DNA of 64,000 nt from an uncultured Prevotella sp. (GTDB lineage Bacteria > Bacteroidota > Bacteroidia > Bacteroidales > Bacteroidaceae): contig USHV01000013.1 of NCBI GenBank assembly GCA_900554695.1, positions 6,576 to 70,575 of the forward strand. The letters are read 5' to 3'. Under the pieces are notes generated by a model. It was given only the letters and a program-made list of their open reading frames with translations. It was not told where the DNA came from and ran no database searches. The position numbers and the translations under genes are program-made. Position 1 is the stretch's first letter, and each line of letters begins with the position of its first letter. Below are positions 27,488 through 36,544 of the stretch, piece by piece.

Positions 27488-29467
27488 TCAACGACTTTTC
27501 TTGTCAGTTTGCTGATACCTCTTTATAAGACTATAAGCATCATACAAGCCCAATTCGCCAGCCTTGCTGAGATCGACTATTCCCGCACTTATTTTCTTCA
27601 TATTGATATAAGCCAGTCCACGGTTGTAATAGGCTTCGGCAAGATTGGAGTCAAGGCGTATGGCCTCTGAATAATCTGCTATGGCCTTATCGTAGAGTTT
27701 GCCGACTGCATACATATTTCCACGACAATAATACAGGTAAGGATTATCTGCGTCAAGACTTATCGCATGGTTCATGTCGGACATGGCACGTTCGGAAGCG
27801 ATGCGCACATCAGTACCACCAGAAGCATTGAACTCGTTCATCTTAGACAGACAGAAAGCACGCTGCCAATAGCCTAAAGGCGAGATTGAGTCGATGGAAA
27901 TATAAGTTGTAAGGTCGGATATCGCGGCATCATAATTCTGCAATGCCGAATACAACACTGAACGCAAAAGCAAATCGGACTTCACCGCCGATACGTTGCG
28001 CGAATCATCGATACGCGCTGAAAGAGAATCAACACAGGCAAAATAATCCTGCGACGTATTCTTATCAATCTGCTTCGACATGCAGTTGACATAAATACGG
28101 CGCAACGTACTGCCTGAATTATTGAACTTCTCAACTGCTGCAGAGAAAGCCTGATAACTCTTCACCCCGTTATCATAAGCCGAAAGCGAAAGATAATACA
28201 TCGGTCGGAACGACTGCTCCACAGAACGGTTCTGCACACGTCCGCGATAATCGCTCTCATACTCATGCTCCACCTTATTCTCATCGGCTACAACCATCTG
28301 ATTATATTTTTCAGGATCGATATCGCTACGCTTACGCATCTGTTTGGTTTTCGATGCACTCCAGCGTGGCTGCACACCCAGACGCTTGTTCATCTGAGCC
28401 TTCAATATCTTGAACTCGTCAAGCTCAGCTTTGGCTGTCATTCCGAGACGGCGGTAACAGTTTGCCCTACGAGCAAGACCGGTCCAGAAGTTAGGGAACT
28501 GATTGATAACCGAGGTATAATCTTTTATGGCCGCCCGCAGGTCACCGGTACGGTCGTGCAACAATGCCCTGTTGAATATCGCCAAGATATTATTTGGCTC
28601 CATTTTTATTACATAGTCGAAATCAGTTATCGCACGGTTGTCGTCGCCGAGCTGCATGCCGAGCAATCCACGGTTGTAGCGAGCCATGAAATTGTCAGGA
28701 TCTATTTCTATGGCTTTGTCATAATCGGCCATCGCTCCACGCAGATTGTTCAGATTATAACGCGCAAGTCCACGATTGACATAATTGGCAACGCTCTGCG
28801 GCTTTAGATGTATTGCTTTATCAAGACATGCCGCAGCATCTTTCCACTTGGACTTCGAAAGACTGATCATAGCCTTTGCCGACCACGCGTCAGCATTATA
28901 CGGATCAATCTCAAGACTCTTCCCCAACCATTCGTCGGCTTTTGTCGTATCTTTCTGTAATAGGAACACCTCTGCCTTCAGTGAATAAGCCTTTGCATTG
29001 GTTTTCCAACGCGTGACCATCGTGTCCAGATCGGTCTGTGCACGGTCATAATCCTTATCTTCTATACGACACAAGGTACGGTTATACCATACGTTCTGAT
29101 TCCATGGATTAAGGTTGAGCGACTTGTCGTAATCGCTGATTGCCCCGTCGAAATTATTCTGATGAATACGGCACAACCCCCTCAGTTCGTATATATCAGA
29201 TATGTAGGGATTGAGCTTGAGAGCCTCGGTGACGTCATTTTCAGCCCCGACATAGTCGTCAAGATAGAATTTGGCGACGCCTCTGAAAAACCATGCGTCA
29301 TAAAGATATGGCTTGGCATTCAATACCTGATTGAAATACTGTATGGAAAGTACGTAATCTTCATAAAACAATGCACTACGACCGGTTATCATCAAACGGT
29401 CGGTATTGAACTGCGCAGTGGCGTTCAAAGACAGAGCAAACAATATGAAGACCAAGACTTTCTTCAT
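27488..29467 (-). CDS. Secreted TPR-repeat protein
   Basis: A 659-residue protein with an N-terminal signal peptide (MKKVLVFILFALSLNATAQ) and at least ten tetratricopeptide repeats across residues 25-320 and again in 500-640. Examples are AWFFRGVAKFYLDDYVGAE and ARYNRGLLGMQLGDDNRAI. A basic, non-TPR middle segment spans about residues 360-430. Start at ATG 29467, overlapping the def stop by 4 nt (ATGA); an upstream ATG at 29497 would remove the signal peptide. It probably acts in the periplasm as a scaffold, but the partner is unknown. Confidence 0.82.
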   Translation of the reverse strand: MKKVLVFILFALSLNATAQFNTDRLMITGRSALFYEDYVLSIQYFNQVLNAKPYLYDAWFFRGVAKFYLDDYVGAENDVTEALKLNPYISDIYELRGLCRIHQNNFDGAISDYDKSLNLNPWNQNVWYNRTLCRIEDKDYDRAQTDLDTMVTRWKTNAKAYSLKAEVFLLQKDTTKADEWLGKSLEIDPYNADAWSAKAMISLSKSKWKDAAACLDKAIHLKPQSVANYVNRGLARYNLNNLRGAMADYDKAIEIDPDNFMARYNRGLLGMQLGDDNRAITDFDYVIKMEPNNILAIFNRALLHDRTGDLRAAIKDYTSVINQFPNFWTGLARRANCYRRLGMTAKAELDEFKILKAQMNKRLGVQPRWSASKTKQMRKRSDIDPEKYNQMVVADENKVEHEYESDYRGRVQNRSVEQSFRPMYYLSLSAYDNGVKSYQAFSAAVEKFNNSGSTLRRIYVNCMSKQIDKNTSQDYFACVDSLSARIDDSRNVSAVKSDLLLRSVLYSALQNYDAAISDLTTYISIDSISPLGYWQRAFCLSKMNEFNASGGTDVRIASERAMSDMNHAISLDADNPYLYYCRGNMYAVGKLYDKAIADYSEAIRLDSNLAEAYYNRGLAYINMKKISAGIVDLSKAGELGLYDAYSLIKRYQQTDKKSR

Positions 29468-30027
29468 CTTCTTGCCGGTTTTGTGCGATAACCGCAACGA
29501 TAACGTCCCTGCAGTAATGCTTTCAGCTTGTTGCGTATAAGCTGTTTACGCATCGGAGAGATGCGGTCAACAAACATGGTACCCTCAAGATGGTCAAACT
29601 CGTGCTGCATTACACGTGCGAGATAACCGTCGACCCATTCATCATGTTTATTGAAATCCTTATCCTGATATACAACATGAATGCGTGTCGGACGAGTAAC
29701 GTTCTCGTGTATTCCAGGTAGAGAGAGACATCCTTCCTCCATCGACTCTTTCGGACCATCATTATCATATTCCACAATGTGCGGATTTATATAAACATGT
29801 CTGAAATCTTTGTACTCAGGAAAATCCTCACTCAACACGTCCAAATCGATTACGACGACGCGTATATCCAAACCTATCTGCGGAGCGGCAAGACCTACGC
29901 CATCGCTTTCGGTAAGAGTTTCGAACATGTTTTCAATAAGAGCCGGCAATTCCGGGTAATCAGGTGTTATGTCCTGTGCCTGCTTACGCAGTACAGGATT
30001 ACCATAAATATAAATAGGTAAAATCAT
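29464..30027 (-). CDS. def: Peptide deformylase
   Basis: Def removes the N-formyl group from new proteins using a metal ion. All three motifs are present in 187 residues: GVGLAAPQIG near residue 43, EGCLSLPGI near residue 97 (metal Cys), and QHEFDHLEG near residue 141 (metal His pair and catalytic Glu). It lies 39 nt after ruvX and overlaps the TPR gene. Confidence 0.97.
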   Translation of the reverse strand: MILPIYIYGNPVLRKQAQDITPDYPELPALIENMFETLTESDGVGLAAPQIGLDIRVVVIDLDVLSEDFPEYKDFRHVYINPHIVEYDNDGPKESMEEGCLSLPGIHENVTRPTRIHVVYQDKDFNKHDEWVDGYLARVMQHEFDHLEGTMFVDRISPMRKQLIRNKLKALLQGRYRCGYRTKPARR

Positions 30028-30066
30028 TAAACTAACGAAATAGAATTATATAAAAATATGTCTTCT

Positions 30067-30489
30067 TTATTTTTTATCCTGCCTATAATCCAAATAACTT
30101 TGTAGAATGATTGTGGCACTAATCTCATCGACCAATGCTTTGTTGCGCCGTGCTTTCTTGCTTATCCCGCTATCTATGATAGCCCTATGTGCAAGTACCG
30201 AAGTGAAGCGTTCGTCATAACATTCTATCGGTATTTGAGGAAAAACCTTACGCCACCTGGCAACAAACTGTAGGACACGAGAATGATTCTCACTCGGCTC
30301 GCCATTCAGCTGCTTAGGCTCACCGATGACAATTCGTTCGACATTCTCGCGACCTACATAAGATGATAAAAACGAAAACAAATCAACGGTGTCAACAGTT
30401 GTCAATCCATTCGGCACTATCTGCAACGGATCGGTAACTGCCAACCCCGTACGTTTCTTTCCATAATCTATGGATAATATGCGAGCCAC
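30067..30489 (-). CDS. ruvX: Holliday junction resolvase-like RuvX (YqgF)
   Basis: A 140-residue RNase H-fold nuclease. The opening ARILSIDYGKKRTGLAVTDP carries the first catalytic Asp, ERIVIGEPKQLNG the second block, CYDERFTSVLAH the Glu, and a C-terminal VDEISATIILQSYLD the last Asp. The family acts on pre-16S rRNA ends and possibly junction DNA. Second gene of the SPOR-ruvX-def-TPR operon, 9 nt after the SPOR gene. Confidence 0.95.
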   Translation of the reverse strand: MARILSIDYGKKRTGLAVTDPLQIVPNGLTTVDTVDLFSFLSSYVGRENVERIVIGEPKQLNGEPSENHSRVLQFVARWRKVFPQIPIECYDERFTSVLAHRAIIDSGISKKARRNKALVDEISATIILQSYLDYRQDKK

Positions 30490-30498
30490 AATTTTTAA

Positions 30499-30993
30499 TT
30501 ATTTCTTGAAAAGCAACCAAGCATCCGGATATTTAGAGCGGAACTGATCGCGAGAGCTCACTGCATCAGACTTCAAATCGAATGTCGCAGCTACGACACG
30601 ATAGAAATTATTTGAAGGATTGTAAACAATCTGAGCATCATAACCGGCAGATTTAAGTGTGCCCTGCAGACCTTCGGCATTAGCCTTAAGAGAGAACGAA
30701 CCCACTACAACGCTGTAATTCTTGAGTCCGGCACCGCTAACCAACGTCACGCTCTCAGAACGTACAGCAGCATTGTCTGTATTATCAACAACTGTCGTCT
30801 GTGATACCGGTTTTTCAACAATCGGAGCGACAACAGGCGTCTCACTCTGAGCAGCCTCTGCCTGCTGGTTTTCCTGCTGTGCCTGTGCTTTCAAATACGC
30901 TTTCTTATAAGCACTCTCACTCGACTTACAACCAGTAAGCGCTAATGCGGCACAAACGCCGACACACAAAACCACATTTTTTTTCATATTCAT
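30499..30993 (-). CDS. SPOR-domain lipoprotein
   Basis: A 164-residue protein with a lipoprotein signal ending ALALTGC (Cys22), a low-complexity Gln/Glu/Ala linker and a C-terminal SPOR domain (about residues 92-162, NYSVVVGSFSLKANAEGL and FYRVVAATFDLKSDA). SPOR domains bind denuded glycan strands at division sites. First gene of the operon with ruvX and def. Confidence 0.88.
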   Translation of the reverse strand: MNMKKNVVLCVGVCAALALTGCKSSESAYKKAYLKAQAQQENQQAEAAQSETPVVAPIVEKPVSQTTVVDNTDNAAVRSESVTLVSGAGLKNYSVVVGSFSLKANAEGLQGTLKSAGYDAQIVYNPSNNFYRVVAATFDLKSDAVSSRDQFRSKYPDAWLLFKK

Positions 30994-31158
30994 ATTAGTT
31001 ATTAATTATAAATTCGTCAAAAATTAATATTGTGCGAAATTACAAAATATATTATAAGTATAAGAAACTTGGGCACATAAAGTTTGTTAAATACTATTTT
31101 ACCGGTATTTTTAACAAAAAATGGCAATTAAAACAATACGTCATACGCATCTTTTTCT

Positions 31159-31166
31159 TATATTTG
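31159..31166 (+). promoter_or_regulatory. -7 box of the YtxH/holin-like operon
   Basis: TATATTTG at 45 nt before the first ATG. No clear -33 element, so use by the housekeeping sigma factor is uncertain. Confidence 0.45.
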
Positions 31167-31210
31167 CTCATAATTAAAACGAACATTGTTGAACTAAAAA
31201 CTTTAGAAAA

Positions 31211-31429
31211 ATGAAAACATTGGGTTACATCGGCGCATTTTTAGGAGGCGCTATTGCCGGAGCCGCTTTAGGAATCCTCATGGCACCGGAAAAAGGCAGC
31301 GAGACTCGTACTAAGATAGGAGACGCAATAGACGATTTCTGCAAGAAACACAACATCAAACTGAGCCGCAACGAAGTAGAGGATCTCGTTGACGACATTA
31401 AAGACGCTACAGAAAAAGCCAACGGATAA
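31211..31429 (+). CDS. YtxH-domain protein
   Basis: A 72-residue protein with an N-terminal Gly/Ala-rich membrane segment (YIGAFLGGAIAGAALGILMA) followed by PEKGSETRTKIGDAIDD, the YtxH signature, and a short amphipathic helix. YtxH proteins are linked to general stress in Firmicutes; role in this phylum unknown. First of three tightly spaced genes (gaps 8 and 6 nt). Confidence 0.82.
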   Translation: MKTLGYIGAFLGGAIAGAALGILMAPEKGSETRTKIGDAIDDFCKKHNIKLSRNEVEDLVDDIKDATEKANG

Positions 31430-31437
31430 TAGCTGAC

Positions 31438-31785
31438 ATGTTTTCGAACGATAAGAACATAGAAACCATCGGACAGCTTATCGAGGCGATAAGACATTAC
31501 ATCGGGCTTCAAACAAAATACGCGAAGCTCGATGTAATTGATAAGATAGTGCGATTGCTGACGGCATTTGTGATGATGATCATACTGACCGTATTAGTCA
31601 TGCTTATGCTAATCTATGCATCATTTGCGGTAGCTTACGCTCTCGAGCCACTTGTAGGTTCGGCTGTAGCATTCTGCATCGTGGCCGGTGCATATTTTGT
31701 GGCACTGATATTATGCGTCATCTTCAGAAAGCAATGGATAGAACGTCCGCTGGTAAAATTCCTGGCCAGTGTTTTAATGCAATAA
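31438..31785 (+). CDS. Phage-holin-like membrane protein (Phage_holin_3_6 type)
   Basis: A 115-residue inner-membrane protein. An N-terminal amphipathic part (ETIGQLIEAIRHYIGLQTKYAKLDVIDK) precedes two membrane segments (about residues 42-66 and 72-98). This is the layout of the chromosomal holin-like family often found beside ytxH genes. No phage genes are nearby, so it is unlikely to be a lysis holin. Confidence 0.75.
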   Translation: MFSNDKNIETIGQLIEAIRHYIGLQTKYAKLDVIDKIVRLLTAFVMMIILTVLVMLMLIYASFAVAYALEPLVGSAVAFCIVAGAYFVALILCVIFRKQWIERPLVKFLASVLMQ

Positions 31786-31791
31786 CAATAT

Positions 31792-32076
31792 ATGATTGCA
31801 CCAGATAAAAACATCAAAACATTCAGTTCTCTGTCTGAGATTCGTGCCCGTAAGGAAGAACTGCAGAAAGAGATATATGCAGACGAAGAAAAAATAAGCG
31901 GACTTTGGAATGATTTGTTCTACAAACGCGAATCGGAAGAGCCGGCGACGCCTGTACAACGCATGTCAAATATGATAAACATGGGTGCAGGCGTGATTGA
32001 CGGTGTTATTCTCGGATGGAAAATATACCGCAAATTCAAAGGCAGCCGCTCTATATTTAAAAAGAAGAGACGTTGA
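31792..32076 (+). CDS. Small basic protein of the YtxH operon
   Basis: A 94-residue protein of unknown function: a charged helical N-terminus (SEIRARKEELQKEI), a Gly-rich middle (INMGAGVIDGVILGWKIYRKF) that could dip into the membrane, and a basic end SIFKKKRR. Third gene of the operon. Its last 20 nt overlap the 3' end of the convergent MBL gene. Confidence 0.7.
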   Translation: MIAPDKNIKTFSSLSEIRARKEELQKEIYADEEKISGLWNDLFYKRESEEPATPVQRMSNMINMGAGVIDGVILGWKIYRKFKGSRSIFKKKRR

Positions 32077-32827
32077 TTGTCATGCCATCATATCCTAACT
32101 TTACACCGTCAGGCAACTTTGCCGATGCTTCGGTGTAAAGGCCTATGTGATGGCACACATGAGTCAGATATACATCCTCCGCTCCAATATCATGAGCAAA
32201 GCGTATGGCATCCTTCACCAATTGATGAGAATGATGCTCCTTTGTGAAACGCAAAGCATTGACAACAAGTGTTTTCACACCAAAGAGATATGGTAATTCA
32301 GTATCTTCAATTCTTTTCATGTCCGTTATGTATGCAAACTCACCGAACCTATAACCAAGTATAGGCATATTATCATGCATCACTCTTACAGGAAAAACAT
32401 CTATATCACCCACCTTAAAAGGCTCGTGAGGTTGTATGACATGCAGATTCAACAAAGGAACTCCCGGATATAAATCGTTTCCGAAGCAATAAGGCATCAC
32501 ACGCTTCACACATTTTGCGGTGGTCTCATCAGCATAAATATCAATTGCGCCAAACACACAGAACGGACGCAAATCATCTATCCCTGCCACATGATCATAA
32601 TGGCAGTGGGTTAGCAACACGGCATTAATAGGCTTAAACGGCAACGGAAGCAATTGTTCACGTATGTCAGGTCCGCTGTCTATCAGCACTCGCGTAGTAT
32701 CTGTTTCAAGAAGAGCGACACTGCGTCTGTGTTTGTCTCGGGGATCCGTACTACGACATACTTCACAACCGCACCCTAAAGAGGGGACACCACCCGACGT
32801 CCCGGTACCAAGCAACGTGACTTTCAT
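32057..32827 (-). CDS. MBL-fold hydrolase, PhnP/RNase Z-like
   Basis: A 256-residue metallo-beta-lactamase fold protein. The start VTLLGTGTSGGVPSLGCGCEVC, CxC/CxxC pairs and THCHYDHVAGIDDLRPF near residue 73 resemble PhnP (cyclic phosphodiesterase) and related tRNase Z-like enzymes. No phosphonate genes are near, so the substrate is unknown. It follows murB by 37 nt in the same direction. Confidence 0.85.
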   Translation of the reverse strand: MKVTLLGTGTSGGVPSLGCGCEVCRSTDPRDKHRRSVALLETDTTRVLIDSGPDIREQLLPLPFKPINAVLLTHCHYDHVAGIDDLRPFCVFGAIDIYADETTAKCVKRVMPYCFGNDLYPGVPLLNLHVIQPHEPFKVGDIDVFPVRVMHDNMPILGYRFGEFAYITDMKRIEDTELPYLFGVKTLVVNALRFTKEHHSHQLVKDAIRFAHDIGAEDVYLTHVCHHIGLYTEASAKLPDGVKLGYDGMTINVSSF

Positions 32828-32864
32828 AATATATCAAGTTAATTGGAATGTCTCACAATAATAA

Positions 32865-33881
32865 TTATCGAATAATATTAACCTCCGGATAAATATCTAT
32901 ACCGAACTTATTTCTCACGTCAGAACGTATCCTCTCGCAAAGAGCCACAATCTCATCGCCCGAAGCATTACCACGATTGACAAGAACGAGCGACTGTTTC
33001 TCATAAACTCCGGCACGGCCTAACGAGCGGCCTTTCCAGCCACAACGCTCTATAAGCCACCCTGCCGGTATCTTCACACGATCGTCGCCAAGAAAATAAT
33101 GCGGCATGTCAGGATATTCCTTACAAAGAGAATCATATTTCGCAACCGGCACAACAGGATTAACAAAGAAACTTCCTGCATTTCCCAATTTAGCCGGGTC
33201 AGGCAACTTCGCGTTGCGTATTGATATTATAGCATTCCGAAGACTGACGGCTGTAGGATGATCTATTCCCTCCGATTCGAGATACGATCTGATATTACCA
33301 TAGTCCAAACGTGGCTTAAATACCTTTGAGAATCTGTATGTGACATAAGTTATCACATAACGGTTTTTCCACTCATGCTTGAATTTGCTGTCTCTATAAC
33401 CATAGCAACACTCTGAAGGTGCGAACCGGCGAATATCTCCTGTATGCGTGTCCACAGCCTCAATCTGAGCTATAAGATCCTTCACCTCTGCCCCATAAGC
33501 ACCTATGTTCTGCACCGCAGACGCACCCACATCGCCCGGTATAGCCGAAAGATTCTCTGCACCATACATTTCATTAGATACGGCATAGTCAACAACATCG
33601 TCCCAACATTCGCCAGAGCCGCAACGCAAGCATATGTCATCACCATCCTCAAAGGGTTCAATGCCTTTTATCCCTGAATGAAGGACTGTGCCATTGAAAT
33701 CACCGACAAACAGCATATTGCTGCCTCCGCCAAGAATAAGCAATGGCTTTGGCAGTTTATCCATGCCGGAGATTATGACACGCAACTCATCAACGGAATA
33801 AAATTCCAAAAATCTGGCACACTTGACATCCATGCCAAACGTATTATGACTCAATAAGCTGTAGTCTTCTGAATCCTTCAT
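32865..33881 (-). CDS. murB: UDP-N-acetylenolpyruvoylglucosamine reductase
   Basis: MurB is the FAD enzyme that makes UDP-MurNAc. The 338-residue protein is the E. coli-like type I form. Motifs seen: LILGGGSNMLF near residue 48, IPGDVGASAVQNIGAYG near residue 115, YGYRDSKFK with the catalytic-region Arg, GNAGSFFVNP with the proton-donor Ser, and the terminal YPEVNIIR with the conserved Glu. It lies 20 nt after the DUF4348-like lipoprotein gene. Confidence 0.96.
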   Translation of the reverse strand: MKDSEDYSLLSHNTFGMDVKCARFLEFYSVDELRVIISGMDKLPKPLLILGGGSNMLFVGDFNGTVLHSGIKGIEPFEDGDDICLRCGSGECWDDVVDYAVSNEMYGAENLSAIPGDVGASAVQNIGAYGAEVKDLIAQIEAVDTHTGDIRRFAPSECCYGYRDSKFKHEWKNRYVITYVTYRFSKVFKPRLDYGNIRSYLESEGIDHPTAVSLRNAIISIRNAKLPDPAKLGNAGSFFVNPVVPVAKYDSLCKEYPDMPHYFLGDDRVKIPAGWLIERCGWKGRSLGRAGVYEKQSLVLVNRGNASGDEIVALCERIRSDVRNKFGIDIYPEVNIIR

Positions 33882-33901
33882 CCTTATACAATATTATAAT
33901 A

Positions 33902-34756
33902 TTATACAATCAGTTTTATCAACTTCCACTTTCCACCTTTCCTACGGAAAGTAAGCTCAGTCTCAAGTCCGTTGGATATTCCACGTATTACAAAAATTTT
34001 CTGGCTTCCGCCTGCTCTCTTGTTATTGTCGTACTGGATGTTATAAATCATGCCGGCCGGCAATTCTGGAGCGAAAGAGAGCCATTGTTCCGGAGCGAGG
34101 AATCCGCTCGTTGTAGCGAACTCATCATCTGAACTTGGACCGGAAAAATCCAACGGATCATTTATGCTGCTGATTTGGAAAGCCGAATCGGTGGCGAACT
34201 TATTATAGAAATTAAGGAACGACCAGTTACGGTTCTTTCTCATTCCTTCATATCTTATCGCCGTCATCATCCATTTTCCGTACATTCTGTCAAACAGATA
34301 TTGCTTTACAAAATGGCGCTTCAGATAAATTTTCTCAACAATCACATGGTGTATGGTCGTGTCCTTTACGACATTCATCTGCCTTGCATTATCGAATATC
34401 AGCGTATAATAATCCTGATGCATGAAGAAATGTTCCGTTTTCCATGCCGTGGCTTTTATAAATGTTGTATCACGACGAATGACCGGAAGCGGGAACTTTA
34501 TTCGTTTTTTCTGAAGTTTACCGTTGGCTGCAAAATTGAAAAAGAAATCATCAAACAGCTCATCAGCAGCCTTTGGCATTGGCGTTTCGGCAATAATTGT
34601 TTCCATTGTATCTGTTGCAGCCGTATCTGCCGTCAAAGAGTCACCAATGGACATGGAGTCTGTCATAGAATTCTTTTTATCCGAACAACCCATTGATGAA
34701 AAACTTATTACGCTGACAAAAATAAGCAGCATAATAAAAATAGCACATCTTTTCAT
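33902..34756 (-). CDS. DUF4348-like lipoprotein
   Basis: A 284-residue lipoprotein with the signal ending SFSSMGC. Start set at ATG 34756 (MKRCAIFIML); ATGs at 34762 and 34786 are in frame, but the -7 box at 34795-34802 leaves little leader for the latter. The mature protein has a Ser/Asp/Thr-rich linker, then a globular domain (ADELFDDFFFNFAANGKLQKKRIKFP) resembling DUF4348 of Bacteroidales. Function unknown. First gene of a unit with murB and the MBL hydrolase. Confidence 0.75.
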   Translation of the reverse strand: MKRCAIFIMLLIFVSVISFSSMGCSDKKNSMTDSMSIGDSLTADTAATDTMETIIAETPMPKAADELFDDFFFNFAANGKLQKKRIKFPLPVIRRDTTFIKATAWKTEHFFMHQDYYTLIFDNARQMNVVKDTTIHHVIVEKIYLKRHFVKQYLFDRMYGKWMMTAIRYEGMRKNRNWSFLNFYNKFATDSAFQISSINDPLDFSGPSSDDEFATTSGFLAPEQWLSFAPELPAGMIYNIQYDNNKRAGGSQKIFVIRGISNGLETELTFRRKGGKWKLIKLIV

Positions 34757-34794
34757 ATACATATTGTAGGACTTATCATTCCTCAAATTTTCCG

Positions 34795-34802
34795 CAAAAA
34801 TA
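34795..34802 (-). promoter_or_regulatory. -7 box of the DUF4348-murB-MBL unit
   Basis: TATTTTTG on the minus strand; no clear -33. Transcript start would be about 34788. Confidence 0.5.
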
Positions 34803-34844
34803 CAACTTTATTTCTATATATTTCTTATTCTAAGCTAAAAATAT

Positions 34845-34852
34845 TACCTTTG
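34845..34852 (+). promoter_or_regulatory. -7 box of pheS
   Basis: TACCTTTG, about 99 nt before the pheS ATG. The -33 region (TTCT) is poor. The leader of roughly 95 nt has no phenylalanine leader peptide. Confidence 0.55.
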
Positions 34853-34950
34853 CAATGATTTAAAAAACTCGTCATGACATAATAATGAGCCCAAACACCT
34901 TTATCAATTGTCATGTCTATAAGCAACCAAAATAAATCAACGATAAAATT

Positions 34951-35988
34951 ATGATATTGGACAAAATAGACCAACTGATTAATGAGGTAAACAGTCTTTC
35001 GGCAAAGAATGCTGAAGAAATAGAGCAACTGCGCTTGAAATATCTTGGCAAGAAAGGTGAGATAACTGCTCTTATGGCAGATTTCCGCAATGTTGCTCCT
35101 GAAGACAAAAAAACTGTCGGAATAAAAATAAATGAGCTGAAACAACTCGCAATACAAAAGATAAATGAGTTGAAAGAAAATGCGGAGACAAACACTGATG
35201 CCGCAAACGACATTGACCTTACGCGCTCTGCATATCCTGTACAGCTCGGTGCCCGTCATCCGCTGACGATTGTAAAGAATCAAATCATCGATATCTTCCA
35301 GCGCATGGGCTTCACCATCGCTGAAGGTCCGGAAATTGACGACGACCTGCACGTCTTCACAAAGCTGAACTTTGCGGCCGATCACCCGGCACGCGATATG
35401 CAGGACACTTTCTTCGTAGAGACAAATCCGAATGATGTCACAAAGAACATAATACTACGTTCTCACACGTCAAACGACCAAAGCCGTGTGATGGAGCATC
35501 AGCAGCCTCCTATCCGCGTGATATGCCCGGGACGTGTTTATAGAAACGAGGCAATCTCAGCACGCGCGCACTGCTTCTTCCACCAGATAGAAGGACTGTA
35601 CATCGATAAGAATGTGTCTTTCACCGACCTGAAACAGGTTCTTCTGACATTTGCCAGAGAATTGTTCGGCAACGACACACAGATACGTCTGCGCCCGAGC
35701 TACTTTCCATTCACAGAACCGAGTGCAGAAATGGATATTTCGTGCCATATATGCGGAGGAAAAGGTTGCGCCTTCTGCAAACATACCGGTTGGGTAGAAA
35801 TTCTGGGATGTGGAATGGTCGATCCTAATGTCCTCGAAGCATGCAACATCGACAGCAAGATATACAGCGGATATGCATTTGGACTGGGAGTTGAGCGCAT
35901 AACAAACCTCAAATATCAGGTTGCAGACTTGAGAATGTTCTCTGAGAATGACGTCCGCTTCCTCAACGAATTCATATCAGCCAACTGA
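34951..35988 (+). CDS. pheS: Phenylalanyl-tRNA synthetase alpha subunit
   Basis: PheS is the catalytic subunit of the (alpha-beta)2 enzyme. The 345 residues show an N-terminal coiled coil (about 1-90), then class II motifs: HPLTIVKNQIIDIFQRMGF, DHPARDMQDTF near residue 148, LRSHTSNDQSRVM, VYRNEAISARAHCFFHQIEG (motif 2) and GLGVERITNLKY (motif 3). pheT is not adjacent, a common arrangement in this phylum. Confidence 0.97.
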   Translation: MILDKIDQLINEVNSLSAKNAEEIEQLRLKYLGKKGEITALMADFRNVAPEDKKTVGIKINELKQLAIQKINELKENAETNTDAANDIDLTRSAYPVQLGARHPLTIVKNQIIDIFQRMGFTIAEGPEIDDDLHVFTKLNFAADHPARDMQDTFFVETNPNDVTKNIILRSHTSNDQSRVMEHQQPPIRVICPGRVYRNEAISARAHCFFHQIEGLYIDKNVSFTDLKQVLLTFARELFGNDTQIRLRPSYFPFTEPSAEMDISCHICGGKGCAFCKHTGWVEILGCGMVDPNVLEACNIDSKIYSGYAFGLGVERITNLKYQVADLRMFSENDVRFLNEFISAN

Positions 35989-36082
35989 TTGATATTCCAC
36001 TTAAAATCAGTATGATAAGAGAATGTCATATTTCACGGACATTCGTCTGATTTTGGCAATATTCTTTATTTTGATTAAACAT

Positions 36083-36117
36083 ATTTGTCGTGCCATAAAA
36101 ACAATGGCACGACAAAT
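36083..36117 (+). terminator. Hairpin after pheS
   Basis: A perfect 14-bp stem (36083-36096 with 36104-36117; core GTCGTGCCAT) and a 7-nt loop, 95 nt after the pheS stop. Only a short T-rich tail follows (TCTTCT). Confidence 0.68.
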
Positions 36118-36250
36118 TCTTCTAAAGACAACGGTCAAGCATAATAACTGTCATAAAAATTACATTATAATACGAACAAATACAGACGAAAATGTCATAC
36201 GGCTTAAAATAATGTGAATAAGGCAATATCAGACACCATGTTTATAAGAA

Positions 36251-36382
36251 CACCCATATCGGCTTACAAAAGAGCCGATTTTGAGTCCTAAAACAGCCCA
36301 TTTCAGGGTCCGAAAAAGCCCATATCGCACTCTGACAAAGCCCATTTCATAACTCAATAAAGCCCTTATCGCAGCGGGTGTA
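36251..36382 (+). repeat. Intergenic 22-nt repeat array, copy 4
   Basis: Six consecutive units of exactly 22 nt (36251, 36273, 36295, 36317, 36339, 36361 as unit starts). Units begin AGCCCATWTC and end in A/C-rich GAMAA. Same repeat family as at 4.3, 13.6 and 55.7 kb, but the conserved flanks and hairpin tail are not clear. It lies between the co-directional pheS and cls-like genes. Nothing else is recognised in 36118-36250 or 36383-36544. Confidence 0.78.
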
Positions 36383-36544
36383 ACAGATAATGGATGTGAA
36401 CATGACAAAAAAGGCAAATCATAATGCCGTAAATTTCACATCTGACACATCTCAAAACGACAGACACAACAATTACACCAGCACCGCATCAAGACCGACT
36501 CCAGACATGCTGCACGACATTTCCATTTATGATAATATTTAAAT

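Noticed and set aside
31438..31785. Prophage holin
   Set aside because: No other phage genes are near; the YtxH neighbour and family type point to a chromosomal stress operon.
36251..36382. CRISPR array
   Set aside because: Units are contiguous, degenerate and 22 nt long with no unique spacers of constant length, and no cas genes are present.
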